Of a stretch of 29,577 nucleotides of DNA, positions 1 through 7,938 are shown piece by piece. The first letter of the stretch is position 1. Every line of letters begins with the position of its first letter. Below the pieces are notes generated by a model. That model searched no databases. It had not been told where the DNA came from and saw only the letters and a list, made by a program, of their open reading frames with translations. Source of the DNA: Actinomycetes bacterium (lineage in GTDB: Bacteria > Actinomycetota > Actinomycetes > Propionibacteriales > Nocardioidaceae); the NCBI GenBank assembly GCA_023396115.1, contig JAEWXC010000063.1:1-29577 (forward strand). The letters are read 5' to 3'. The position numbers and the translations under genes are program-made.

Positions 1-1
1 T

Positions 2-24
2 GGCTCTTCTGACTGATCCGTGGG
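2..24. repeat. Left inverted repeat of the ISL3 element
   Basis: Begins GGCTCTTCTGAC and ends CCGTGGG. Pairs with 1406-1428 with 5 mismatches in 23 bases. The transposase stop codon (25-27) lies immediately inside it. Confidence 0.85.
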
Positions 25-1317
25 TCATCGGCCGGGCAGCAGCGGTCGGTGTCCGCCTAGGTTGAGCATCGCGAGGCCGATGAGGGCGTCGGGTGAGCGG
101 AATCCGAAGGCCACCCTGGTGATGAGCCGGATCTTGGTGTTGACCGATTCGATGAGGCCGTTGGATAGGCCGTGGTCGATGGCGGCGAGGATCTCGGCGC
201 GGTGCTTGGTGATGCGCTGCTGGAGCTTGACGAACGATGCGATCCGGCAGCGCCGTGCCCACGCGACCCATCGGTCCAGCGCCTCGGCGGCCTCGTCTGC
301 TGGGAGCTTGAAGACGGTACGCAGGCCTTCTTTGAGCAGATAGGCGCGGTAGAGCCGAGGATCAGTCTTGGCGATCCACGCAAGCTTCGTCTGCTGCTTG
401 TCGGTGAGGTTCTCGGGGTTCTTCCACAGTGCGTAGCGGGCGTGCTTGAGAGCGCGAGCGTGTCCGGTTGCGACCGTAACCGCCCGGCCGTTCTGCCAAC
501 CGGCGGGGCGGGTGTGGCCCGCGCGTCTGGCCTGGTTCCAGGCGTCTCGTCGCACGGCGTCGAGGGCATCGGTGGCCCAGCCGACGACGTGGAAGGGGTC
601 GGCGCACCGGACCGCGGCTGGGCAGCGTCGCCGCACAACGTCCGCGATCCAGTCCGCGCCGTCGGCTGTGACATGGGTGATCTGGGCGCACCTGCCTTCG
701 CCGGAGGCTTCCAGTGCGTCGAAGAACTCCTCGAGGGTGGCGCGGTCGCGTCCGGCCTTGGCCCACACCAGCCGGCCGGTGTCGTGGTCGACCACGACGG
801 TCAGGTACTTGTGGTTGCGTTTGTAGGAGATCTCATCGATGCCGATGCGGCGCAGTCCGGCGAAGGCGTCGATCCCTTCGGCGGTGTCGGCCCAGACCCG
901 GGCGATGATCGATCCCACGGTCCGCCACGCGATCCGCATCAACTGGGTGATCGCGGACTTCGAGCACTGGGTGGCCAGCCAGGCGACCTGCTGGTCAAAG
1001 CTGAACGTGTGACCGGCCGCGTGACGCGCCCAGGGCACATGCCGCACCGTCGGCCCGTGGACCGGGCAGTTGACCCTTGGCGCGTCGGCCTCGAGGAAGA
1101 CCTCGACTGTTCCGAGATCCAGGCTTCGCCACCGTCGGCGTCCTTCTCCGTGGTCGTACCAGGCGGCTCTGGTGCCGCATCGTCCGCAGCGGCCCCGAGC
1201 AGCTCGCCGTGGTCGCACGTGCGCGATCACGATGTCCTCGACCTCGCTGAACTCGATTGCCTCGATGACGGTGTTCTCGACGCCCAAGAGGGCGCGCCAT
1301 AGGCTGGCGTTTCGCAC
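25..1317 (-). CDS. ISL3-family transposase
   Basis: The roughly 430-residue protein has the ISL3 layout: an N-terminal zinc-ribbon-like region with paired cysteines (CGRCGTRAAW), a helix-turn-helix-like region, then a DDE catalytic domain. The visible acidic residues are the D of GIDEISYKRN, the D of TADGADW and the E of NGLIESVNTKIR near the C terminus, all typical of the family. I chose the GTG at 1317 because GGAG stands six bases upstream and the protein then begins with the usual SLWRALLGVE segment; a start at 1353 is open but has no better support. The gene is intact, so the element may be active. Confidence 0.9.
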   Translation of the reverse strand: MRNASLWRALLGVENTVIEAIEFSEVEDIVIAHVRPRRAARGRCGRCGTRAAWYDHGEGRRRWRSLDLGTVEVFLEADAPRVNCPVHGPTVRHVPWARHAAGHTFSFDQQVAWLATQCSKSAITQLMRIAWRTVGSIIARVWADTAEGIDAFAGLRRIGIDEISYKRNHKYLTVVVDHDTGRLVWAKAGRDRATLEEFFDALEASGEGRCAQITHVTADGADWIADVVRRRCPAAVRCADPFHVVGWATDALDAVRRDAWNQARRAGHTRPAGWQNGRAVTVATGHARALKHARYALWKNPENLTDKQQTKLAWIAKTDPRLYRAYLLKEGLRTVFKLPADEAAEALDRWVAWARRCRIASFVKLQQRITKHRAEILAAIDHGLSNGLIESVNTKIRLITRVAFGFRSPDALIGLAMLNLGGHRPLLPGR

Positions 1318-1405
1318 GCCGTTCTCCGTTCCGTGGTTCCTGACTCTCGACAAGCCAGAAACCTAGAGCGGGAACGGCGTGCGGCCATTCAGACGCGATC
1401 AACCA

Positions 1406-1428
1406 CCCACGGAAGCATCAGATGAGCC
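1406..1428. repeat. Right inverted repeat of the ISL3 element
   Basis: Read on the minus strand it begins GGCTCATCTGAT and ends CCGTGGG, matching the left end. An ATG at 1422 lies inside this repeat and is in frame with the downstream arsR-type gene, but it is IS sequence and not the likely native start. Confidence 0.85.
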
Positions 1429-1442
1429 GGTATTCTTGGGTC

Positions 1443-2285
1443 ATGACCATCTCTGGCCCTGCAGCGCTCAGTCTTGACCGCACGAACGCAGAGCATTTTG
1501 CTGAGTGGTTCGCCCTGCTCGCCGACCCCACTCGGGTGCAGCTGCTCCACACCCTGTCGACCTCGCCCTCGGGGGCGATGCGGATCGGCGACCTGGCCGA
1601 AGCGCTCGGCATCAGTCAGTCCACCTGTTCTCACCACTGCCAGGTCTTGAGGAAGGTCGGCTTCGTCGTGGTCGACAAGGTCGGTACCTCCAGCATGGTT
1701 TCGGTCAATCCGGCTTGTTGCACCGGATTGCCGCATGCTGCCGACGTCGTGATGGGCACGTTGTCTGCACCGCCTTGTTGCCCCTCGGACCTTCCTGTCG
1801 ATGTGGCCACACGTCCGGTGATCGACGAGGACATGGCCACTGTCCTCGCCATCTATGCCGAAGGCCTTGCCACTCGCAACGCCACCTTCGAGACCGCGAT
1901 CCCGACCGCCGAGCAGTTACGCAGCAAATGGCAGCCGGGGATGGCGTGGGTCGCCGAACTCGGCGGCCAGGTCGTGGGCTGGACGGCGATCCAGCCCGTC
2001 TCGGAGCGTGCGTGCTACGCCGGAGTGGGCGAGACCTCCGTCTATGTCACTGAGACCGCTCGCGGTCGTGGCGTCGGGAAGGCATTGCTGTTCGCCCAGG
2101 TCACCGAAGCCGACCAAGCTGGCCTGTGGACGCTGCAGACCTCGATCTTCCCGGAGAACCGGGCCAGCCTCGCGCTGCACCGCTCCGCCGGGTACCGCAC
2201 CCTGGCAGTGCGGGCTCGCGTTGCTCAACTCGATGGCGTCTGGCGTGACACCGTCATGCTGGAACGTCGCAGCGAAATCAACTGA
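1443..2285 (+). CDS. ArsR-type regulator fused to ArsN1-like GNAT acetyltransferase
   Basis: The 280-residue protein joins two domains. Residues about 15-90 form an ArsR/SmtB winged helix (FALLADPTRVQLL, then the recognition helix around ISQSTCSHHCQVL). Residues about 122-278 form a GNAT domain with the acetyl-CoA loop RGRGVGKALL and the ARSN1/PAT-type ending WTLQTSIFPENRASLALH...QLDGVWRDTVMLERRS. Established knowledge: ArsN1 enzymes acetylate the arsenic antibiotic arsinothricin and sometimes phosphinothricin. Cysteine pairs C92-C93 and C112-C113 lie in the linker and could bind trivalent arsenic; this is inference. The ATG at 1443 is preferred because the in-frame ATG at 1422 belongs to the insertion sequence. 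The native promoter has probably been separated from the gene by the IS. arsO follows after 8 bp. Confidence 0.85.
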   Translation: MTISGPAALSLDRTNAEHFAEWFALLADPTRVQLLHTLSTSPSGAMRIGDLAEALGISQSTCSHHCQVLRKVGFVVVDKVGTSSMVSVNPACCTGLPHAADVVMGTLSAPPCCPSDLPVDVATRPVIDEDMATVLAIYAEGLATRNATFETAIPTAEQLRSKWQPGMAWVAELGGQVVGWTAIQPVSERACYAGVGETSVYVTETARGRGVGKALLFAQVTEADQAGLWTLQTSIFPENRASLALHRSAGYRTLAVRARVAQLDGVWRDTVMLERRSEIN

Positions 2286-2293
2286 TCCGCCAG

Positions 2294-3405
2294 ATGACGA
2301 CACCTCCTTTCCCAGACGACGTGGCTGTCGTCGTCATCGGCGGCGGACAAGCAGGACTGGCCACCGGCTACTACCTGCGCAGGGCTGGCCTGATGCCTGG
2401 CGTTGACTTCGTCATCCTTGACGCGGCCGAACAACCCGGTGGCGCCTGGCCAGGCATGTGGGACGGACTGCGGCTCTTCTCCCCCGCGACACACTCCTCA
2501 CTTCCGGGGTGGATGATGCCACCCTGGGACGACGCCGCCCGGGGATTTCCCCCTCGCGACCACGTCGTGGACTACCTGAGTCGCTATGAAGAGCGCTACG
2601 AATTGGCAGTGCAGCGACCCTGTCGGGTCACCGCGGTCGGTCGGTCGGCCGACGACGACCCGACCGATCCACTCGTGGTCCGCACGCGGGAAGGCGATGT
2701 ATCTGCCCGTGTGGTCGTCTCGGCTACTGGCACGTGGGCCCGTCCCTTCTGGCCGCACTACTCGGGCGCGGACACGTTCACCGGACAGCAATTGCACACC
2801 GTGCAGTACCGCCGACCCGAGGACTTCGCCGGACGGCGGGTGGCGGTCGTGGGTGGCGGGAACTCAGGCGCACAGGTCCTGGCCGAGGTTTCAGCGATCG
2901 CCGACACCTTGTGGGTGACCAACCGGCGGCCACGCTTCTTGCCCGACGAGGTCGACGGTCGCGCCTTGTTCGCCGCGGCAACCCAACGGGTTCAGGCGTT
3001 GCGCGATGGAACTGATCACCCGGGTGTCGGGGGTCTGGGTGACATCGTCATGGTTCCCAGCGTCCGTGCTGCTCGGGAGCGTGGCGCACTCAAGGCGGTC
3101 CCGATGTTCAGCCGCTGACGCCGACTGGTCTGGTGTGGCCAGATGGCACGCACCATGAGGTCGACGTCATCATCTGGTGCACCGGGTTCCGGCCCGCGCT
3201 CGGGCACCTCAGGGGTCTGCGTCTCGGAACCGCGGGCGGGCATTATCGTCTCGGCGGGCCAGCAGGCACCCAGTCCCTGGATGAACCACGGCTGCACCTG
3301 ATCGGGTACGGCGACTGGGCTGGCGCAGCGTCAGCGACCCTGATTGGAGCTGGGCGGACCGCACGCGATACGACCCGCGTCGTACTGGACCAGCTGCGTA
3401 TGTAG
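2294..3405 (+). pseudogene. arsO: Frameshifted ArsO-type flavin-dependent monooxygenase
   Basis: The first frame (2294-3118) encodes an FAD-binding Rossmann motif (VVVIGGGQAGLATGYYL, residues about 12-28) and a second nucleotide-binding motif (VAVVGGGNSGAQVL, about residue 190). It ends in TGA after KAVPMFSR. The continuation is in the next frame: LTPTGLVWPDGTHHEVDVI, then the conserved IWCTGFRPALGHL and the C-terminal LIGYGDWAGAASATLIGAG, ending at 3405. The two halves line up as one protein if a single C is restored near 3115. ArsO proteins are found in ars operons and are thought to act on organic or trivalent arsenic; the precise reaction is not settled. Either the gene is broken, or this is a one-base sequencing error. 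Confidence 0.85.
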
Positions 3406-3407
3406 AG

Positions 3408-3433
3408 CCCGCACTGTTTTCGGTTGCTGCGGG
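3408..3433. terminator. Possible bidirectional terminator between arsO and arsR
   Basis: Arms CCCGCA (3408-3413) and TGCGGG (3428-3433) enclose a 14-base loop containing a short T run. It lies in the 33-bp gap between two convergent genes, which is where a shared terminator would be expected. The stem is only six pairs, so support is weak. Confidence 0.35.
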
Positions 3434-3438
3434 ATACT

Positions 3439-3792
3439 TCAGCTCGTCACAGCAGGCGTTCGAAGCACATCCGCGAGTTGATCGAGCGCACCGGGCACCA
3501 AGGCATAGAACGACCAGGTGCCCCGCTTGCTTCGTGTGAGCAATCCCGCATCGACCAGGATCTTGAGGTGGTGCGACACGGTCGGCTGCGACAAAGCGAC
3601 CGGTTCGGTCAGGTCGCAGACGCAGGCCTCGCGGTCCTCGTGCGCGGCAACAATCGACAGCAGCCGCAAGCGCGTCGGGTCACCGAGGGCCTTGAACTTG
3701 GCCGCGAGCGTCACCGCGCTGTTGACGCTCATCGCCTCACCGACGATCGGCGCGCAGCATGGGTCAAGAGTTTCGATCACTTCAGTGGCCAT
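3439..3792 (-). CDS. arsR: ArsR-family arsenic-responsive repressor
   Basis: This 117-residue winged-helix protein contains FKALGDPTRLRLLSIV and the recognition helix segment VALSQPTVSHHLKIL. It carries N-terminal C12-C13 (DPCCAPI) and C57/C59 (EACVCDL). This arrangement matches the corynebacterial ArsR type, in which two adjacent N-terminal cysteines and one from the DNA-binding domain of the partner subunit hold As(III). It would repress the divergent ACR3-arsC operon and itself through sites in 3811-3870. An in-frame ATG at 3810 would add six residues; neither start has a clear ribosome binding site. It is convergent with arsO. Confidence 0.9.
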   Translation of the reverse strand: MATEVIETLDPCCAPIVGEAMSVNSAVTLAAKFKALGDPTRLRLLSIVAAHEDREACVCDLTEPVALSQPTVSHHLKILVDAGLLTRSKRGTWSFYALVPGALDQLADVLRTPAVTS

Positions 3793-3810
3793 GGCCCCAG
3801 TATGACCCAT

Positions 3811-3870
3811 GCATTGACAAGCGTCGATGGACCGCTACTGTTTGGCTTGATAGACGTTCATCGATGGATG
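3811..3870. promoter_or_regulatory. Divergent ars promoter region with candidate ArsR sites
   Basis: Two related blocks, TTGACAAGCGTCGATGGA (3814-3831) and TTGATAGACGTTCATCGATGGA starting at 3847 (core TTCATCGATGGA, a near palindrome at 3857-3868), lie between divergent arsR and the ACR3 gene. Both contain CGATGGA. On the minus strand TTCACA and TATCAA spaced about 16 bases apart could serve as the arsR promoter, overlapping the second block. Operator assignment is inference from position and symmetry. Confidence 0.5.
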
Positions 3871-3920
3871 TGAACGCGGGGTGAACAACCCCGTGAACGC
3901 CCAGCCGCCAAAGGACCACC

Positions 3921-5006
3921 GTGACCCAACAGACCCAGACGCCGAGCAACGACGCCGACGTCATCGCCAAGCTCTCGACACTCGACAGGTACCTGGCCGT
4001 CTGGATCGGCGTCGCCATGGCGGCCGGCCTCATCCTCGGACGCACCTGGCAGGGGCTGGTCGACGCGTTGGAGTCGTTCACCGTCGGGTCGATCTCGGTG
4101 CCGATCGCCATCGGCTTACTGGTGATGATGTACCCAGTGCTGGCCAAGGTCCGCTACGACGAGACCCGCCGCGTCACGGGTGATCGCCGGTTGCTCGGCG
4201 CGTCACTGGTTTTGAACTGGCTGGTCGGTCCAGCGCTCATGTTCGCCCTCGCCTGGCTGCTTCTGCCCGACCTGCCCGAATACCGCACGGGTCTGATCAT
4301 CGTCGGCCTCGCCCGCTGCATCGCGATGGTCATGATCTGGAACGATCTGGCCTGCGGCGACCGTGAGGCCGCCGCCGTGCTGGTGGCGATCAACTCAGTG
4401 TTCCAGGTCTTCGCGTTCGCTGCCCTGGGCTGGTTCTACCTCCAGACGCTCCCCGGTTGGCTGGGCCTGTCGACGACGAGCGCCGAGTTCTCGATCGGCG
4501 CGATCACCGCAAGCGTGCTTGTCTTCCTGGGCATCCCACTGCTGGCCGGCTTCCTCACCCGCGTGGTGGGCGAACGGACCAAGGGCCGTGACTGGTACGA
4601 GGAGACGTTCCTGCCACGCATCAGCCCCTGGGCGCTCTATGGCCTGCTGTTCACAATCGTGTTGCTCTTTGCGCTGCAGGGCGACGCCATCACCAGCAAT
4701 CCATTCGACGTCGTACGCATCGCGCTACCACTCCTGCTCTACTTCTCGATCACCTTCGTCGTCGGCATGTTCGTCGGCCACGCCTTGCGCCTGGGCTATG
4801 CCAAGACCGCCACGCTCGCCTTCACCGCGGCCGGCAACAACTTCGAGCTCGCCATCGCGGTCGCCATCGGCACCTTTGGCGCCACCTCCGGCCAAGCACT
4901 CGCGGGTGTCGTCGGCCCCCTCATCGAAGTGCCCGTCCTCGTCGGCCTGATCTACGTGGCCCTGTGGTCACGCCGCTTCTTCACCCCCACCGGAGACCAG
5001 ACATGA
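3921..5006 (+). CDS. acr3: ACR3-family arsenite efflux permease
   Basis: The 361-residue protein has about ten membrane segments and the ACR3 signatures LARCIAMVMIWNDLACGD (conserved Cys at residue 133) and AAGNNFELAIAV near residue 308. Family members export arsenite, using the proton gradient, across the cytoplasmic membrane. The GTG start at 3921 has AAGGA five bases upstream. The stop codon overlaps the next start (ATGA at 5003-5006), so it is translationally coupled to the first arsenate reductase. It belongs to the arsR-controlled operon acr3-arsC-arsC-trxB'. Confidence 0.95.
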   Translation: MTQQTQTPSNDADVIAKLSTLDRYLAVWIGVAMAAGLILGRTWQGLVDALESFTVGSISVPIAIGLLVMMYPVLAKVRYDETRRVTGDRRLLGASLVLNWLVGPALMFALAWLLLPDLPEYRTGLIIVGLARCIAMVMIWNDLACGDREAAAVLVAINSVFQVFAFAALGWFYLQTLPGWLGLSTTSAEFSIGAITASVLVFLGIPLLAGFLTRVVGERTKGRDWYEETFLPRISPWALYGLLFTIVLLFALQGDAITSNPFDVVRIALPLLLYFSITFVVGMFVGHALRLGYAKTATLAFTAAGNNFELAIAVAIGTFGATSGQALAGVVGPLIEVPVLVGLIYVALWSRRFFTPTGDQT

Positions 5007-5635
5007 GCACCCTTCACCATGACGGCACCGCCCCCACTGCGCACGAAGCCACCGTCGATGACTTGACCTATGCCTACGACGGCGTCTTCGAACGCGCACA
5101 CGTTGAGCGGGCAGTTGCGACCGCCCGCGAATCACTAGAACCGAACGCGGCCATCCGCACCTATCTGCCGATCCTCGTGCGCCGCTATGCCACCGAACTG
5201 TTGGCCGCCGAAGCTCAAGCGAGCGGCGTACGACTCAAGGCAGTGCCGGAGATCCTGTTCGTGTGCGTCCACAATGCCGGGCGCTCTCAGATGGCGGCCG
5301 CGATCGCCGAACACCTCGCACCTGGTCGCGTTCACGTCCGTTCGGCTGGATCTGCTCCGACCGGCGAAGTCAACCCCCACGCCATCACGGTGCTCGCCGA
5401 GCGTGGCATTGACCTGACGACCGCCTACCCCAAGCCGTTGACCGACACGGTCCTGCACGCGGCCGACATCATCGTGACCATGGGCTGCGGCGACTCCTGC
5501 CCGATTTTCCCCGGCAAGCAATATCTCGATTGGGACGTTGCTGACCCCGATGGCGCCACACTCGACGAAGTCCGCGACATTCGTGACGACCTCCAAGGAC
5601 GCATCACCAGTCTCCTGCGCGACCTCGACCTCTGA
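5003..5635 (+). CDS. arsC: Arsenate reductase with N-terminal helical extension
   Basis: The 210-residue protein has an N-terminal, probably helical domain (residues about 15-80; VDDLTYAYDGVFERAHVERAV) followed by a low-molecular-weight phosphatase fold. The catalytic loop is C88-VHNAG-R94 (CX5R), and MGCGDSCP places further cysteines at 162 and 166. It reduces arsenate to arsenite for export by the upstream ACR3. Proteins with this extension in corynebacteria form a group distinct from the short mycothiol-linked enzymes; whether this one uses thioredoxin or mycothiol cannot be told from sequence alone. The start follows from the ATGA overlap with acr3. Confidence 0.9.
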   Translation: MSTLHHDGTAPTAHEATVDDLTYAYDGVFERAHVERAVATARESLEPNAAIRTYLPILVRRYATELLAAEAQASGVRLKAVPEILFVCVHNAGRSQMAAAIAEHLAPGRVHVRSAGSAPTGEVNPHAITVLAERGIDLTTAYPKPLTDTVLHAADIIVTMGCGDSCPIFPGKQYLDWDVADPDGATLDEVRDIRDDLQGRITSLLRDLDL

Positions 5636-5662
5636 CCCCGACAGACACCGAAGGAAACCCAC

Positions 5663-6079
5663 ATGACCGAAACCACTCGACCCAGCGTCCTGTTCGTCTG
5701 CGTCCACAACGCAGGCCGCTCCCAGATGGCCGCCGGATTCCTTACCCACCTCGCCGGCGACAAGATTGACGTCCGCTCAGCGGGCTCGATGCCCGGCGAC
5801 CAGATCAACCCTGTCGCCGTCGACGCGATGAACGAGGTCGGCATAGACATCACCGGCGAGCAGCCCAAGAAGCTCACCGACGACGCAGTCGCCGCCTCCG
5901 ATGTCGTCATCACGATGGGCTGCGGCGACGAGTGCCCTTACTTCCCTGGCAAGCGTTATGAGGACTGGGTCCTCGCCGATCCCGCCGGCCAGGGCATCGA
6001 GACGGTGCGCGAGGTACGCGACGAGATCAAGACGCGCATCGAGACCCTCATCGGCTCGCTCCTCCCGGCCGGCCAGTGA
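5663..6079 (+). CDS. arsC: Short arsenate reductase, mycothiol-linked type
   Basis: The 138-residue protein is a minimal low-molecular-weight-phosphatase-fold ArsC. C13-VHNAG-R19 is the catalytic CX5R loop, followed by MGCGDECPYFPGKRYEDW with C87 and C91. It closely resembles the C-terminal part of the preceding enzyme, so the operon holds two paralogues of different architecture. Short actinobacterial enzymes of this type work through an arseno-mycothiol adduct and mycoredoxin. The ribosome binding site AAGGA is at about 5651. The stop overlaps a GTG, but the better start of the next gene is ATG 6091. Confidence 0.92.
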   Translation: MTETTRPSVLFVCVHNAGRSQMAAGFLTHLAGDKIDVRSAGSMPGDQINPVAVDAMNEVGIDITGEQPKKLTDDAVAASDVVITMGCGDECPYFPGKRYEDWVLADPAGQGIETVREVRDEIKTRIETLIGSLLPAGQ

Positions 6080-6090
6080 GGAACGTGGCC

Positions 6091-6642
6091 ATGAGCACTT
6101 GGCAGTCCAACGACAGCGTGCGCAACCTCATCATCATCGGGTCCGGACCCGCGGGCTACACCGCGGCGATTTATGCGGCCCGCGCCAACCTGGAGCCGTT
6201 GGTGTTCGAGGGCTCTGTGACGGCTGGTGGTGCCCTGATGACCACGACCGATGTCGAGAACTTCCCAGGATTCCCCGAAGGAATCATGGGCCCGGTACTC
6301 ATGGACAATCTGCGCGGCCAGGCCGAGCGATTCGGCGCTGAACTCGTCACTGACGACGTTACCGAGGTGGAGCTGACCGGTGACGTCAAGGTCGTCCGGC
6401 TCGCCGACGGCACCGAGCATGTGGCGCGCGCCGTGATCCTCGCGATGGGTTCGGGCTACCGCAAGCTCGGTATCGAGCGCGAGGACGAGCTCGCGGGCCA
6501 CGCACCGCGAGGATCCTCAGGCATGCCCCAACTGGCGATGCGCCTCGCAAGTAGCGGTCAGGTCAACATTATGCTTGGCGCTGCGGTCAACGACAATGCA
6601 CCAGATCCCAAAGCGCGAGATCTCTCACGCCCCGACCGATGA
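6091..6642 (+). pseudogene. trxB: Truncated thioredoxin reductase (5' fragment)
   Basis: Residues 1-137 (6091-6501) match the N-terminal FAD domain of thioredoxin reductase: IIIGSGPAGYTAAIYAARANL, GGALMTTTDVENFPGFPEGI and ILAMGSGYRKLG. Homology stops abruptly after EDELAGH, just before the expected CATCDG redox motif. The frame then runs through unrelated sequence to 6642, overlapping the end of the next gene on the other strand. The CXXC centre, NADPH domain and C-terminal FAD contacts are all missing, so the product cannot be a working reductase. ATG 6091 has GAGGAA upstream. In intact ars operons this enzyme recycles thioredoxin for arsenate reduction. Confidence 0.88.
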
Positions 6643-7938
6643 CGAAGCGCCACCGGGCTCCAATACCAGGAGGGAACCGTCATCGTTCGCAACGAACAGC
6701 ACCTCTAGATCTCCTGACCGACCAGTGGCCGGCATCTCCCGTTCGGCAAATCCGCGGAGGTATGGCGCCCAGTTGAGAAGCTCGCGAACTTCAGTCGAGC
6801 GGTACACCACATCGATCCGTCTCTTAGGCGCTTCCAGCCTGAGCGTCGCGAGGCCACTGAGCAACGAAGCAATTCGACGCTCAAGGTCTGACAGTTCAGT
6901 GGTGTCCTTCTCAAGTTCCCGACTGAACCGCGACAGCGTCGCGGTGTCGCGCAGGTGCTCTGCAGCCTGGAGGATCGACACCCGACGCTTCATTGAAATG
7001 GCGAAGACCGCCATCCGAAGCCTCGCCTCGAACTCGCCGCCACTACGTCCTAGCCCCGGGAAGAGCCGCTGTAGATCCTGCGGGGTTGCAGCACCCTTCA
7101 GACCGTCCAGCGAACGTTCCCACTCACCGACTCGGCGCTCAGCAGTCGACACCGCAGTATCGATCCGGTTCACCGCAGCATCTAGACCAAGCGACTGGCC
7201 AAGCCGTCCTTCGTCGGCAAGCAGGGCCGTCGCCTTACTGATCGCGCCAACAGCGCCGTTCAGTTCGTCGCGCTCCTTGTCAAGCTCGCCAGTCTTAAGC
7301 TGGTTGAGGATGTCTTCCACCCGCCCGAGGGCAGCGCGACGTTCCTCCTCTGCGTAGATGCTGCCGGCCGTGGCCGCAAGGAGAAGGACGACCGGGGCCG
7401 CAGCAATCGCGACGCCGACAGCACCGGCACCTGCAGCCGCAGCGGCACCACCAGCAGCCGCACCGCCGCCAGTCCCTGCGACCACAGGAACGAATCTCGT
7501 GTGCCCGACGATGTCCTTCGCTCCCCTAACTGCGGAGTACACACCACCGTCCTTCGCCGCCATTTGGCGAGCGGCCCCTGACGCCAGCGGTCCCGCGAGC
7601 TTCTCCGGGATGACCATCTTGTAGAGGACTTCCGTGGTGCCCGCGGCCACCTCGACCGACGAGGCCTGCCGCGTCGTCCCGATGATCTCGGACACAGACT
7701 TCGCTAGCGGTGAGCCCGCGGTGACGACGCGGGACCTGCCCGCCAATAGCTGGGGTTCGACGGCGTAACGCTCGAGAACAACCGGTGGGTTGTCAGAGAG
7801 CGCTACCAAGGCGGAACGAAGCCGATCAAGCCGGTCAGACGTGAGCGCATCCTCCCCGTCGAACAACTTCTCCAGTAAGCCGTCATCAGGGCCTCCCGAG
7901 GACAGCGTCCAGATCGGCACGATCTTCTCGTCACTCAC
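6625..7938 (-). CDS. Unrecognised protein with long Gly/Ala hydrophobic segment
   Basis: I do not recognise this 437-residue protein. Residues about 149-194 form one continuous hydrophobic stretch very rich in Gly and Ala (AGTGGGAAAGGAAAAAGAGA, then AVGVAIAAAPVVLLLAATAG), long enough for a membrane hairpin. It is followed by charged helical regions with coiled-coil character (residues about 196-240, 255-285 and 320-375) and a short predicted beta C terminus (DLEVLFVANDDGSLLVLEPG). There is no signal peptide. The GTG start is preceded by GGAAGGTG. It stands alone, facing away from its right-hand neighbour and overlapping the junk end of the broken trxB. Third-position GC looks lower than in the flanking blocks, consistent with separate acquisition. 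A membrane-inserting effector is one reading, without proof. Confidence 0.75.
   Translation of the reverse strand: MSDEKIVPIWTLSSGGPDDGLLEKLFDGEDALTSDRLDRLRSALVALSDNPPVVLERYAVEPQLLAGRSRVVTAGSPLAKSVSEIIGTTRQASSVEVAAGTTEVLYKMVIPEKLAGPLASGAARQMAAKDGGVYSAVRGAKDIVGHTRFVPVVAGTGGGAAAGGAAAAAGAGAVGVAIAAAPVVLLLAATAGSIYAEEERRAALGRVEDILNQLKTGELDKERDELNGAVGAISKATALLADEGRLGQSLGLDAAVNRIDTAVSTAERRVGEWERSLDGLKGAATPQDLQRLFPGLGRSGGEFEARLRMAVFAISMKRRVSILQAAEHLRDTATLSRFSRELEKDTTELSDLERRIASLLSGLATLRLEAPKRRIDVVYRSTEVRELLNWAPYLRGFAEREMPATGRSGDLEVLFVANDDGSLLVLEPGGASSSVGA

Larger units (their letters stand above)
2..1428 (-). mobile_element. Complete ISL3-family insertion sequence
   Basis: The element is bounded by 23-bp imperfect inverted repeats at 2-24 and 1406-1428, which match at 18 of 23 positions and both begin GGCTC and end CCGTGGG when read inwards. 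It encodes one transposase on the minus strand. ISL3 elements usually make 8-bp target duplications; the right flank 1429-1436 is ggtattct, and the only visible base left of the element (position 1, t) agrees with its last base, so the duplication is possible but cannot be confirmed in this window. The right repeat ends only 14 bp before the start of the following arsR-type gene. Confidence 0.9.

Noticed and set aside
172..1302. Long plus-strand frame opposite the transposase
   Set aside because: Antisense shadow of a recognised ISL3 transposase in GC-rich DNA; its translation has no recognisable domain.
1422..1442. Upstream ATG 1422 as start of the arsR-arsN gene
   Set aside because: It lies in the terminal repeat of the insertion sequence, so it is not native coding sequence, although it could be used after insertion.
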